Notes under the pieces: model-generated
Database searches by the model: none
Told to the model about the DNA's origin: nothing
What the model saw: the letters and a program-made list of their open reading frames with translations, nothing else
Made by a program: the position numbers and the translations under genes
Shown: piece after piece, positions 55,191 to 64,000 of the stretch
How the letters are laid out: each line of letters starts with the position of its first letter
Numbering within the stretch: position 1 is the first letter of the stretch
Source: Hygrocybe punicea
Lineage: Eukaryota; Basidiomycota; Agaricomycetes; Agaricales; Hygrophoraceae
Direction: 5' to 3'
Length of the DNA stretch: 64,000 nt
NCBI GenBank assembly: GCA_963556145.1
Contig: OY744465.1
Coordinates: 7,192,001-7,256,000 of the forward strand

Positions 55191-56945
55191 ATGCCGCAGC
55201 CTGCATGTGGGGCATTCCCCTTGCACAAATAGTCATATGAACAATGTATTCGATGTATCTGTTGTGTAGCTACATGTACAATGTGTACTAGAATTAATAT
55301 TAATGCAAGCATTGACTACTTGTCGAACAGGTCCAAAGTGTTCGGTATGTTCGGTAAGGTGTTCGGTTGATGTCCCAGCCTTCATCTGTGGCATTTCCCT
55401 TGCACAAATAGTTGTACGAACAACGTATTTGGTGTATCTGTAGTGTAGCTACCAGTACAATGTGTATTAGAATTAATATTAATGCAATCATTGACTACTT
55501 GCAAAGTGTTCGGTATGTTCGGTAAGGTGTTCGGTTGATGTCCCAGCCTTCATCTGTGGCATTTCCCTTGCACAAATAGTTGTACGAACAACGTATTTGG
55601 TGTATCTGTAGTGTAGCTACCAGTACAATGTGTATTAGAATTAATATTAATGCAATCATTGACTACTTGCAAAGTGTTCGGTATGTTCGGTAAGGTGTTC
55701 GGTTGATGTCCCAGCCTTCATCTGTGGCATTTCCCTTGCACAAATAGTTGTACGAACAATGTATTTGGTGTATCTGTAGTGTAGCTACCAGTACAATGTG
55801 TATTAGAATTAATATTAATGCAATCATTGACTACTTGCAAAGTGTTCGGTATGTTCGGTAAGGTGTTCGGTTCATGTCCCAGCCTTCATCTGTGGCATTT
55901 CCCTTGCACAAATTGTTGTACGAACAACGTATTCGATGTATCTGTTGTGTAGCTACATGTACAATGTGTACTAGAATTAATATTAATGCAAGCATTGACT
56001 ACTTGTCGAACAGGTCCAAAGTGTTCGGTATGTTCGGTAAGGTGTTCGGTTGATGTCCCAGCCTTCATCTGTGGCATTTCCCTTGCACAAATTGTTGTAC
56101 GAACAACATATTCGATGTATCTGTTGTGTAGCTACATGTACAATGTGTACTAGAATTAATATTAATGCAAGCATTGACTACTTGTCGAACAGGTCCAAAG
56201 TGTTCGGTATGTTCGGTAAGGTGTTCGGTTGATGTCCCAGCCTTCATCTGTGGCATTTCCCTTGCACAAATGGTTGTACGAACAACGTATTCGGTGTATC
56301 TGTAGTGTAGCTACCAGTACAATGTGTATTAGAATTAATATTAATGCAAGCATTGACTACTTGTCGAACAGGTCCAAAGTGTTCGGTATGTTCGGTAAGG
56401 TGTTCGGTTGATGTCCCAGCCTTCATCTGTGGCATTTCCCTTGCACAAATTGTTGTACGAACAACATATTCGATGTATCTGTTGTGTAGCTACATGTACA
56501 ATGTGTACTAGAATTAATATTAATGCAAGCATTGACTACTTGTCGAACAGGTCCAAAGTGTTCGGTATGTTCGGTAAGGTGTTCGGTTGATGTCCCAGCC
56601 TTCATCTGTGGCATTTCCCTTGCACAAATTGTTGTACGAACAACATATTCGATGTATCTGTTGTGTAGCTACATGTACAATGTGTACTAGAATTAATATT
56701 AATGCAAGCATTGACCACTTGTCGAACAGGTCCAAAGTGTTCGGTATGTTCGGTAAGGTGTTCGGTTCATGTCCCAGCCTTCATCTGTGGCATTTCCCTT
56801 GCACAAATTGTTGTACGAACAATGTATTCGATGTATCTGTTGTGTAGCTACATGTACAATGTGTATTAGAATTAATATTAATGCAATCATTGACTACTCA
56901 TTGAAGAGGTCGAAAGTGTTCAGTCAGTGTTCAGTAGATGTCCCA
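55190..56945. repeat. ~179-bp satellite, about ten units
   Basis: A unit beginning ggtgttcggttgatgtccc, with tgcacaaattgttgtacga and gtacaatgtgtactag, recurs at 179-base spacing (for example 56065, 56244, 56423, 56602). Three units near 55500-55860 lack about 12 bases (tcgaacaggtcc), giving about 167. Neighbouring units are almost identical, which suggests recent amplification. The unit keeps a 60-63 residue frame open on both strands; I regard these as by-products. Confidence 0.92.
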
Positions 56946-57017
56946 GCCTTTTTCTGATGCATTCCCCTTCCACCCACAATTGTACACACATTATATCAGA
57001 TGTGTCTGTGTTGCAGT

Positions 57018-57390
57018 CACTGGATGCAAGCCATAATATTTCTAATAAAAATATCTTGAAATTGCCTAAAAATTAATCCATATTATTTTAACATGTCATT
57101 TGCAGAGAACATTTACATATTTAGTGCATATTTTTTGTACATTTCTGAGATAGGTATCATAAAGATATGATAAACATTACAAGAAAACCAAGATGTTTAA
57201 AGACTATGAAATTGTATTTCTTTTAAGATAGCACTCAAGATACTTTTATGATCACTTCCTTCAAAACGAACTGACATTATTTAGAAGGTTTTTAAATCTT
57301 TTCTCACAATGTTGTATTAAAGTAACATGGATTAATTTCCAGATAACTTCAAGATATTTTGAGTTGAAATACTATGGCTTGCATCCAGTG
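57018..57390. mobile_element. CACT-ended MITE, 373 bp, AGT duplication
   Basis: The left end CACTGGATGCAAGCCATA is mirrored by the right end (25 bases with one mismatch), and AGT flanks both sides (57015-57017, 57391-57393). A 3-bp duplication with CACT ends fits a CACTA-type MITE. The interior is AT-rich and non-coding. It sits inside Helitron A and so is younger than that element's formation. Confidence 0.75.
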
Positions 57391-57393
57391 AGT

Positions 57394-58320
57394 CATATAT
57401 AATATGCACATTGAAATCGTTTCCAATGCAAGCAGTGATTTCTTGTCAAAGAGGTATAATACAATGTTCCACCTTCAACCCTCGGCAATCCCATTGTAGA
57501 CATAATAGTATGACCTGTATATTGGATGGGTCTGTACAAGTGCTACATATCCTTGCAATGCACCTCATACTTAATACATTATCAATACTGGTAAAACAGG
57601 CTGAATGGATTTCAGTAAATCATTGGGCCAGTGTCCCAGACACAGTATGCAGCATTGCAGTGCAACAGACACTGTCTGTTCCATAAATTCCATTCATGCA
57701 TATCACACCTATCTTCATCATGTGTGCTGGAATTGGTTCAGGTGTTCAACACTGATCAAACTGTTACACAAGAACATTGTGTCACCAACTTCACAGCTTC
57801 ATGAATCGGAAGCATTGCTAGTGCACAAGCTGAACCAGTCATCTTGTTGATTCTGGTATCATCAAACCCAGTGATCTTATCAAAGTGGTTCCAATACAAG
57901 TGCAGTTGGTGTCATTGTACATGTGTTTATTTCTACCATACTCACAGGAGGTCATTCTTGACCCGACAAATAATTCAGATACTTAGAGTTTCTGGATATA
58001 CTTACTATGTATTCTGTAAAACTTTCACAGAGTAACTATGACTACTGATAGAGTAGTAAATTAGTTGTATATATGCCAGCATGAACACTGCAAACTTCAT
58101 ATGAAAGATGCCAATTTGGGATCTGATATTGCATTATGACAAATTGGAAGGAACAGGGTATAATCAATTATGAAAGCTATATCATTGTAGTATGGTATCT
58201 GAATGGTATCTGAATGGCATCAGTATGTAATAATAAAGAAAATATTAATAACTTTGCAAATATTGATTATCATAGCAGCATCATAATACTGTATGATTTG
58301 TATCCACTTATTCTCTCATT
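57394..58320. other. AT-rich 3' part of Helitron A, no gene
   Basis: About 930 bases with only short frames and no motif. The last 50 bases lead to the asymmetric repeat and 3' hairpin. I see no repeat that continues from the satellite. Confidence 0.4.
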
Positions 58321-58374
58321 ACTAAAAAGGGACGAGTAACCTGCCATGCAAAGCAATGGCCCACACCCCACTAG

Positions 58375-59928
58375 TCTTTTTCCTCTTGACTAACTGGCTT
58401 TACAACTTCTCCTTCTGATAGCCTCTTGGCTAATGATGACAACACATTCTGGTCAACTCTCAACAAACGACTGGTTATTTCATTGAACTTTTCCTTCTCA
58501 GCAAGCAGAAAACCACCAGTAGTACTTGCTTTTACTTGAGCATGGCTGAAAGCAACAAGTGGAAAGTATATGTCTGTCTGAAACCGTTTATCATGATACA
58601 TCAGAAGATGCCGTTTGTGTTCAGCATCAGACAATTGTGTTGAGCCAATACCACCCATTCCATATGGAAATAACCAAGGGAACATCTGTGGATAAAGTTC
58701 AGGGTTCTTGTATATAGACTCATACTGAGAAGAATGACCAATAGCCAACATTTTTCCACCACTGTTAAGGTGCCTAAGTGCAATCCCTTTAAGTGAATTA
58801 ATTGTTTTGGTGTCTAGATCCTCACCAGCCAATCCATGAACAACGAATGGACAGTCACCATGTTCAGTACCATCTTCCAATTCATTATCAAATACGCTTG
58901 TTCCCTCCGGCACTTTATTTGTCTCACTATGGCGATATTCAACAGAAACAGGTGGGCTATCCTCAGAATATTGATCAAGGTTATCATAAGATATATCTAG
59001 ATCATGATAATCAACATGGTTAAGCTTCAACCATTCAAGTGCTCTTGCAACATGATTCCTTCGTACCAACAGAGGTGTTCTTTCAAAGTCCTTTTCTGTT
59101 GGCTTACATGGTCCAGTGAACAAAATAGCTAAGACTTCATCAATATCATCAACAGAAGGTGGCAGAGCTTGATATACTTTAGGCATGGGTGATTGAAATG
59201 CAACAACATGTGAAGTTATTTTCCGCACACCTGAAGCCACCCGTACAAAACAACAGTTGTGACGTACACGAGCTACAAGCATTTTTTCAACAAATCTAAG
59301 CTCAGCAAGCTCCTTTGGAACACAACCTAGCCAAAGTCCTTTTGCTAGAGCAAGTTCAGGGACATTTCCTTTCCTAATACATCTTCGACAGTTGCCACAG
59401 ATTTTATCACATTTGTAGTCCAGAACAGGTCCTTTATATTCTCGGATTTTCTCTGTGGATTGCTTTCATTCAACCCTTGTCATGCCTGGAGCTTCCAAAA
59501 TATTGAGCATGCCCTTTATACTTTTCAAACGGCATAGATTACTCAATGGTACTAGCTCACCACACACTGCACATCCTGACTCTTCAAATTTGTTTGGCAT
59601 AGAGTCATTGCAAAAATCAGACAGAACTGTGTGTGATAACTCTTTAGACAGTGGTGGAGGAGGGAATCCATGATGGGCAGCCTGCTGGTTAGAAAATATA
59701 ACAGTCTCAACTTTATTTTGCTGACGCTGTTGCTTTTTATGAAGATTTTTTTTCATGGATTTACTCATTGTGGTAGAGAAAATACTGATGTATTGCTTGC
59801 AATTAGTACAATTGTGATTCTCAAAAAAGGAAAGCACACTTTTCTTTGGTACATGGGACCCAATAGCAATGTTATGAATATGGGCAATTTTATGTACCAT
59901 TCGAATGGGAACATGTGGGATGATGTTA
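58375..59928 (-). pseudogene. H1 upstream part: zinc-motif and DUF6570-like region
   Basis: From the TA-element junction (reading NIIPHVPIRMVHKIAHIHN) through HNCTNCKQYISIF, ESGCAVCGELV and, after TGA at 59466-59468, to KGPVLDYKCDKICGNCRRC, MLVARVRHNCCFVRVASG, ERTPLLVRRNHVARALEW and the VVKPVSQEEKD end at 58375. Order and motifs follow Helitron B (38855 down to about 37400). The TGA is at the Arg of the RCERYHC-like motif, consistent with CGA to TGA. Here the N-terminal segment and the zinc-motif region lie in one frame, unlike Helitron B. Confidence 0.78.
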
Positions 59929-60566
59929 CAGCCATTTTCAGCGAGTATTGGAAACACGATTTCTAAATGGTGGCTGTGCATTTCTGAATAAGGAAGCTGC
60001 CGAGAACCCGAGGTTTGATGAGCATATTACATAAGATAGATGTCATCCATATATGGCTACACCACATGACTTAGCGTGACAGACAGTAAAATGACAATAG
60101 ATAATGGTTAAGGACAATAGAAAAACAGATGTTGCAGAGAAAGATTTAGAGGGCACTTCAAAGGTGTTGGTGTATTTAAAACCATGATTTTCTATCAGGT
60201 GAAGGAGGAGGTCAGTAGTTTACTCAAGAGAAGCGGGTGTGATGCTTTGTGACGTGCTGTGTAACATTGGAACTGAATGCTTATCTCCTCCTTCACCTGA
60301 TAGAAAATCATGGTTTTAAATACACCAACACCTTTGAAGTGCCCTCTAAATCTTTCTCTGCAACATCTGTTTTTCTATTGTCCTTAACCATTATCTATTG
60401 TCATTTTACTGTCTGTCACGCTAAGTCATGTGGTGTAGCCATATATGGATGACATCTATCTTATGTAATATGCTCATCAAACCTCGGGTTCTCGGCAGCT
60501 TCCTTATTCAGAAATGCACAGCCACCATTTAGAAATCGTGTTTCCAATACTTGCTGAAAACGGCTG
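59929..60566. mobile_element. 638-bp foldback element with TA duplication
   Basis: Ends are CAGCC...GGCTG, flanked by TA at 59927-59928 and 60567-60568. Arms of about 280 bases (to about 60212 and from about 60280) are almost perfect inverted copies, with differences only near the ends, and a 70-base loop lies between. Removing the element and one TA restores the H1 frame VPLLNIIPHVP. TA duplications are typical of Tc1/mariner-type elements. No transposase is present. Confidence 0.85.
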
Positions 60567-62220
60567 TAAGTAATGGGACATTTGCATGGATGCATTGTTC
60601 AGTTGAGAAAGAAGCTTGGCCTGGATTTTCAATGTGATCAATAAAGAGGCATTTGAGTGTAGAATCAAACATGTGATCTTGATTCACAACAAATGGTAGT
60701 ATTGCTTCTGATGGAAATGGATATGACCTACCACCTCCAACATGTGTTTCAATACTACCCTCATTATTATTCAGCTGTAAACTTCTTCGGGTGAAATTCC
60801 CATATTGACTCTCAGACAATTTGACATTCGGCCTGTGCAAATACATGATACATTTCTTATCAACAAAAGGTAAGAACTGACCACAGAAAGACAGCATATC
60901 ATGTGTAATAAACAACCAACGTAGATTCAGCTTCATAGGTAGTTGAATGCCAACAATATGAAAATTTATCATAAGAGATGGATGCAGTCTAGCTTTCCGT
61001 GCATATTTTTTTAATGTTGACATTTTTGAAGGCAAATGAGAAAGTGCAAGCAGTGCATGAAAATCATGGGATTTCATCAAATTACGCTGCATAAAAAGTG
61101 ACAGGGTTTGACATTCTGCTGCAATGTTGTGCTCAGGAAGTGCATAAAATTGTATTGACCAATTGTACATTTGTTGATAGATACATTGCTCAGCTAAGGT
61201 ATGCAATATACTAAGAACAAATTTATGTAGCGATAACCATAAATCAACTAGGGCAGGTCAAGGGTATGCAATACCCCCAGGGGTTAAGAGTACGGGTACC
61301 ACGGGTTAAGGGTACGAGTCCAGCCTCAGAATACCCGCAGTACCCACGTGGGTATGGGCTGTATTTCTTTTGGGAGAAGAAACATCAAAAACTCAATTTT
61401 TGGGGTATTTTTCGCTATTTTTGAGGGATATAATGAGAATCATTGCTTGTAAAAATATGTAAAAATGCTCTCAACACTCCCCACAGTATTCTGAACATTG
61501 TGCTCCTTTACACTAAAGGGATCCGACCAGTATTCCGTCCACAATAACCATAAAAACCACCAAAAACAGGTAAAAATGGGGTATTTTGCATGTTTTTGAG
61601 GGATATAATGAGAATCATTGCTTGTAAAAATATGTAAAAATGCTCTCAACACTCCCCACAGTATTCTAAACATTGTGTTCCTTTACACTAAAGGGATCCG
61701 GCCAGTATTCTGTCCACAATAACCATAAAAACCACCAAAAACAGGTAAAAATGGGGTATTTTGCATGTTTCTCCCTGTACCCCTGCAAAACCCATGCCAT
61801 ACCCGTACTTTTGGCCTCGGGTACGTACCCGTGACGGGTACGGGTCCGAGTACAGCCCCAGAGCACTGCGGGTGTACCCCTGACTGGCCATAAAATCAAC
61901 AAGCGTGATCATTTGCTCACGATTCACAAGGAGAGAGGACCATGCAGTCAAAAAGTCTTCAGACAATACATTTTTAGTATTTTCAAAAGTTGGCAGGTGC
62001 CTGTGTGCATCACGGACAATCTCCAAATGTAATGATTGATGTCTCGGACAGGGAAAACCCCCATATGATATGGACAAATCTTGTTCTCCCACAAGTCTGG
62101 GAGACACACTAGACATGGATGGTATACATCCACTTTGGGCAATGGACAGACACCCGCTATGGGCATTGGACAGACACCCACTATGGGCATTGGACAGACA
62201 CCCGCGATGGGCAATGGACA
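60567..62220 (-). pseudogene. H1 5' part of the Rep gene, split by a hAT-type element
   Basis: From 62220 down: a 24-bp repeat giving GCLSNAHS units, then SVSPRLVGEQDLSISYGGF, LHLEIVRDAHRHLPTFEN and VNREQMITLVD; after the hAT-type element the frame continues LWLSLHKFVLSILHTLAEQC, QRNLMKSHDFHALLALSHL, and on to NVPLL at the TA element. The QRNLMKSHDF stretch aligns with MRSLLRRHDF of Helitron B. This part of Helitron proteins has no known function. The gene start is not clear; the frame is open up to about 62620. Confidence 0.6.
61249..61892. mobile_element. 644-bp hAT-type non-autonomous element, 8-bp duplication
   Basis: AAATCAAC flanks both ends (61241-61248 and 61893-61900). The terminal inverted repeats, TAGGGCAGGTCAAGGGTA and TATGGCCAGTCAGGGGTA, have the hAT-like TAGGG...GGGTA pattern. 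Removal of the element and one duplication restores the H1 frame (MITLVDLWLSLHKF). Two nearly identical tandem copies of about 183 bases (about 61410-61590 and 61591-61775) fill the centre, with gggatataatgagaatcatt and ctaaagggatccg as landmarks. Confidence 0.85.
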
Positions 62221-62222
62221 GT
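62128..62222 (-). repeat. 24-bp minisatellite at H1 5' side
   Basis: Four units of atgggcattggacagacaccc(act) with small changes. In the minus frame each unit gives GCLSNAHS. It lies at the upstream edge of recognisable H1 protein, so it may be coding or 5' untranslated. Confidence 0.75.
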
Positions 62223-62680
62223 TGACAAGAGCATACATAATATATATGACATGGGGTTAAAAGTGGAGCAAATACAGTATCTAATGTCAATGGCTGGATG
62301 AAGCATGAGACGGCAGAATATCGGCGACAGCTTATAACACTTACATAGATTATATATGGCGAAAACTGGAGGTAGACAACCAGTATGGATAGCGGCGGAG
62401 AAGCGGCGGCATACATCTGCAACATATGAGAAAAGGCAAAATATAGGCAGTTATAACTACTCACACAATTGAAACCTACAGACCAAAATATATCATCGCG
62501 ACTGTGGATTGTAACATACTTGAGTATAGATAGTGACGGGGACTGGCAGGGAATGAACCTATGGCAACTTGCACCAGTACCCAGGTTGGGAGACACTGTC
62601 TCCAGTAATGGGTACAACACAAGAGGGCAAGGTAAAGTTTCGACACTGTAACAGAGCAGAAGTGGGTGAGGAAACGGAGA

Positions 62681-63594
62681 TGGGCGCTTCGAAACTTACG
62701 TGTGAAAATTTCCATCTGCAATGGAATTGGACGGTAAGCCAGCCCATACACCCCTGGACACCAAGTTCGACTCCAGTATAAGGCAGTATAATGCAAGGAG
62801 CAATGGCAACGGGCACAAGGTAAGGTGATGCATGAGTGGAGTGCTTTGTTAACTTGAAAGCTGCTCAGGCCCCTTTTTGCTCGCGGCTGTCTGTCGACGG
62901 CACTAGTCCAGCTTCCATTTCCGCCCGGAGGGCGGCGATCTGAACCCAGTAACCCTGTTGTTGCACCGGCACAACCGCTTGAACTTGGAACCACCGAACC
63001 TCACTTTTTCTGTCTACACTCCACGTCCGATCGCTAACAGTGAACTGGCCAAGTTGCCATACCCAGACCAACATCTTGGACTAGAGCGTATCGTTGACAA
63101 CATACCACACCACTACTATTACACGTGGCCAACTAAAATCGTCCATCTCAGCCAGAAATTAAAGGATGCCGTGTATGGCGATGGAGTACAGGTAGTCATC
63201 TCTCCCGAAGTCCATATATCTCGTGTTTCGTGCCATCTATGTTGACCAAGCTCACCATATGTAGGATTCCACCATCATGCAATTCCCCATCCCATCGTTG
63301 GGCATGAATGCATGCGCTCTTATCTGGACATCTCCGCCTGACCTCAGCGCCAGGCAAAATGACCTTCACGTCAAAGGCGACGTGTCGGAGATCGAAGTCT
63401 GGTCCATTGTCGTGCCGCACGTCGGACCTCACCTTGAACGACGTTCCCTGTCACCTGTGGAAATTGACCATGACAATCTAGCATGGAACACTTGCCCCGT
63501 CCGAGGCGAGCTCCTTGGCACACTCGATCTGACCTTATTGCCCAACGCCACTACTGTCGACTTTGTATGTCCCACCAATGGGGTTGAGAGTTGA
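62681..63594 (+). CDS. Small spliced gene, unknown function
   Basis: A first exon from ATG 62681 (MGASKLTCENFHLQWNWT) seems to splice at GTAAGC to about 62920. The next exon reads NRLNLEPPNLTFSVYTPRP and LGLERIVDNIPHHYYYTWP up to GDGVQ at 63192; an intron (GTAGTC...TATGTAG, 63193-63264) leads to DSTIMQFPIPSLGMNACALIW, then VWSIVVPHVGP and PVRGELLGTLDLTLLP, with a TGA stop at 63592-63594. The last 110 residues look like beta-strands with alternating hydrophobic residues. No signal peptide or catalytic motif is seen. It lies outside the Helitron and is probably a host gene. The first exon is the least certain part. Confidence 0.45.
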
Positions 63595-64000
63595 TCTAGG
63601 CACAAGCAGAAGAGGCTCCGCTGGATGCAGCGAAGCGAGAGCCGTGATAGCATTGGCTGTTCATTCTTTACTGTACACATCTAAAAAAACGAGCTACACA
63701 GATTTTTTCTTGTGTTCTTCTGACGTAAAAGTGCGGAGGAGACAACAAGGACAAAGCTTCCTGGACTGTACCAACAGAACTGCAAAAATAGTTGCCAATA
63801 TTGTTTAGAAACTCGACAACATGATTAATCACCAAGAAAGATGTGCGGACAAGGGGGGTAAAAATTGTTACGAAAACTACATGACAAATTGCAAACCGGA
63901 CATGTCCACTATTTGGCAGTCACACCTAATAAAACGGCAAACTGAACATTCGTCGAAAGGATAGTCATCCCAGAGCGCTCGCCATAATATGTGCTCAAGG
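63595..64000. other. 3' flank, no gene seen
   Basis: The last 400 bases hold no convincing gene. The sequence is AT-rich after 63700 and may contain the 3' untranslated region of the preceding gene. No transposon end is visible. Confidence 0.35.

Larger units (their letters stand above)
54123..58374 (+). mobile_element. Helitron A: non-autonomous 4.25-kb Helitron
   Basis: Plus-strand orientation. The 5' end is TTACGAGTCCC at 54123-54133; the 3' end is GGGACGAGTAA (58329-58339), hairpin GCCATGCAAAGCAATGGC (58343-58360), ten bases and CTAG (58371-58374). Both ends match Helitron B, with about 180 bases shared at the 5' side. It is inserted between A and T of H1 and has no target duplication. 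The body is mostly GTTCGGT-type satellite and AT-rich DNA and has no gene, so it would need Rep-helicase from a B-type element. Helitrons A and B are inserted in opposite directions 2.57 kb apart in the same host Helitron. Confidence 0.88.
29391..62220 (-). mobile_element. H1: old Helitron, split by four later insertions
   Basis: H1 is a minus-strand Helitron whose own sequence is 29391-32112, 51556-54122, 58375-59928, 60567-61248 and 61893 to about 62220. Joining the pieces gives one Rep-helicase-protease gene of the same domain order as Helitron B. The candidate 3' end is CTAG at 29391-29394, three bases after hairpin 29398-29415. The base after that CTAG is A, unlike A and B where it is T, so this end is less certain. 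The 5' end was not found; it may lie between 62220 and 62660 or be truncated. The gene has at least three in-frame stops, so H1 is not autonomous. Confidence 0.78.

Noticed and set aside
56050..56847. Repeated 60-63 residue proteins on both strands
   Set aside because: They recur at exactly the 179-bp satellite period and carry no motif, so they are by-products of the array.
54600..56945. CRISPR-like array
   Set aside because: Units are tandem without unique spacers, the DNA is eukaryotic, and the array is part of a Helitron.
62476..62994. Minus-strand 172-residue protein
   Set aside because: It overlaps the better supported plus-strand spliced gene and shows no motif or exon partner.

Overview
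The window is nuclear DNA of a filamentous fungus, most probably an agaricomycete (basidiomycete). The signs are spliced genes with 45-75 base GT-AG introns, a TET/JBP-type dioxygenase, fungal Tnp2-type and Helitron transposons, a GPI-type secreted glycosidase-like protein, a kinase-WD40 protein, and several spliced proteins of a type I recall (from memory only) as recurring in agaricomycetes. I recognised no rRNA, tRNA or CRISPR array.

Layout. (1) 0.4-10.3 kb: a TET/JBP-like 2-oxoglutarate/Fe(II) dioxygenase gene, a long JmjC-like gene with a GGA tract, and a convergent coiled-coil gene. (2) 10.3-22.4 kb: a 44-bp minisatellite, a 1.8-kb CACTA-type foldback palindrome, a 6.6-kb Tnp2-type transposon with perfect 50-bp inverted ends, a 7-bp target duplication and two genes, then a 2.0-kb non-autonomous element with about 470-bp inverted ends and TTA duplications. 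(3) 22.5-29.1 kb: two host-like genes, a secreted GPI-type glycosidase-like protein (minus) and a kinase with an MLKL-like N-terminus and a seven-blade WD40 propeller (plus). (4) 29.4-62.2 kb: a nest of Helitrons. (5) 62.7-63.6 kb: a small spliced gene of unknown function.

The Helitron nest is the main discovery. An old, decayed Helitron on the minus strand (called H1) is split into five pieces. Removing four insertions (a 19.4-kb Helitron B at 32113-51555, a 4.25-kb Helitron A at 54123-58374, a 638-bp TA-type element at 59929-60566 and a 644-bp hAT-type element at 61249-61892) re-joins the H1 reading frame exactly at every junction. A and B share about 180 bp at the 5' end and the same 3' hairpin and CTAG end, and each sits between A and T with no duplication. 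B encodes a nearly intact 1951-residue Rep-helicase, and between its 5' end and that gene it carries four spliced cargo genes, one with an ATP-grasp-like domain. Both H1 and B encode, after the helicase, a predicted USP-like cysteine protease with Cys and His boxes and zinc-finger-like CxxC pairs. It is in frame in H1 and is displaced by one base at an A8 run in B.

How it fits together: A has no genes and looks like a passenger that a B-type Rep-helicase could move. The Tnp2 transposon carries a transposase, damaged by one TGA, and a companion gene, as in two-gene CACTA elements. All functions are read from sequence motifs; splice sites are judged by eye and no search was run.
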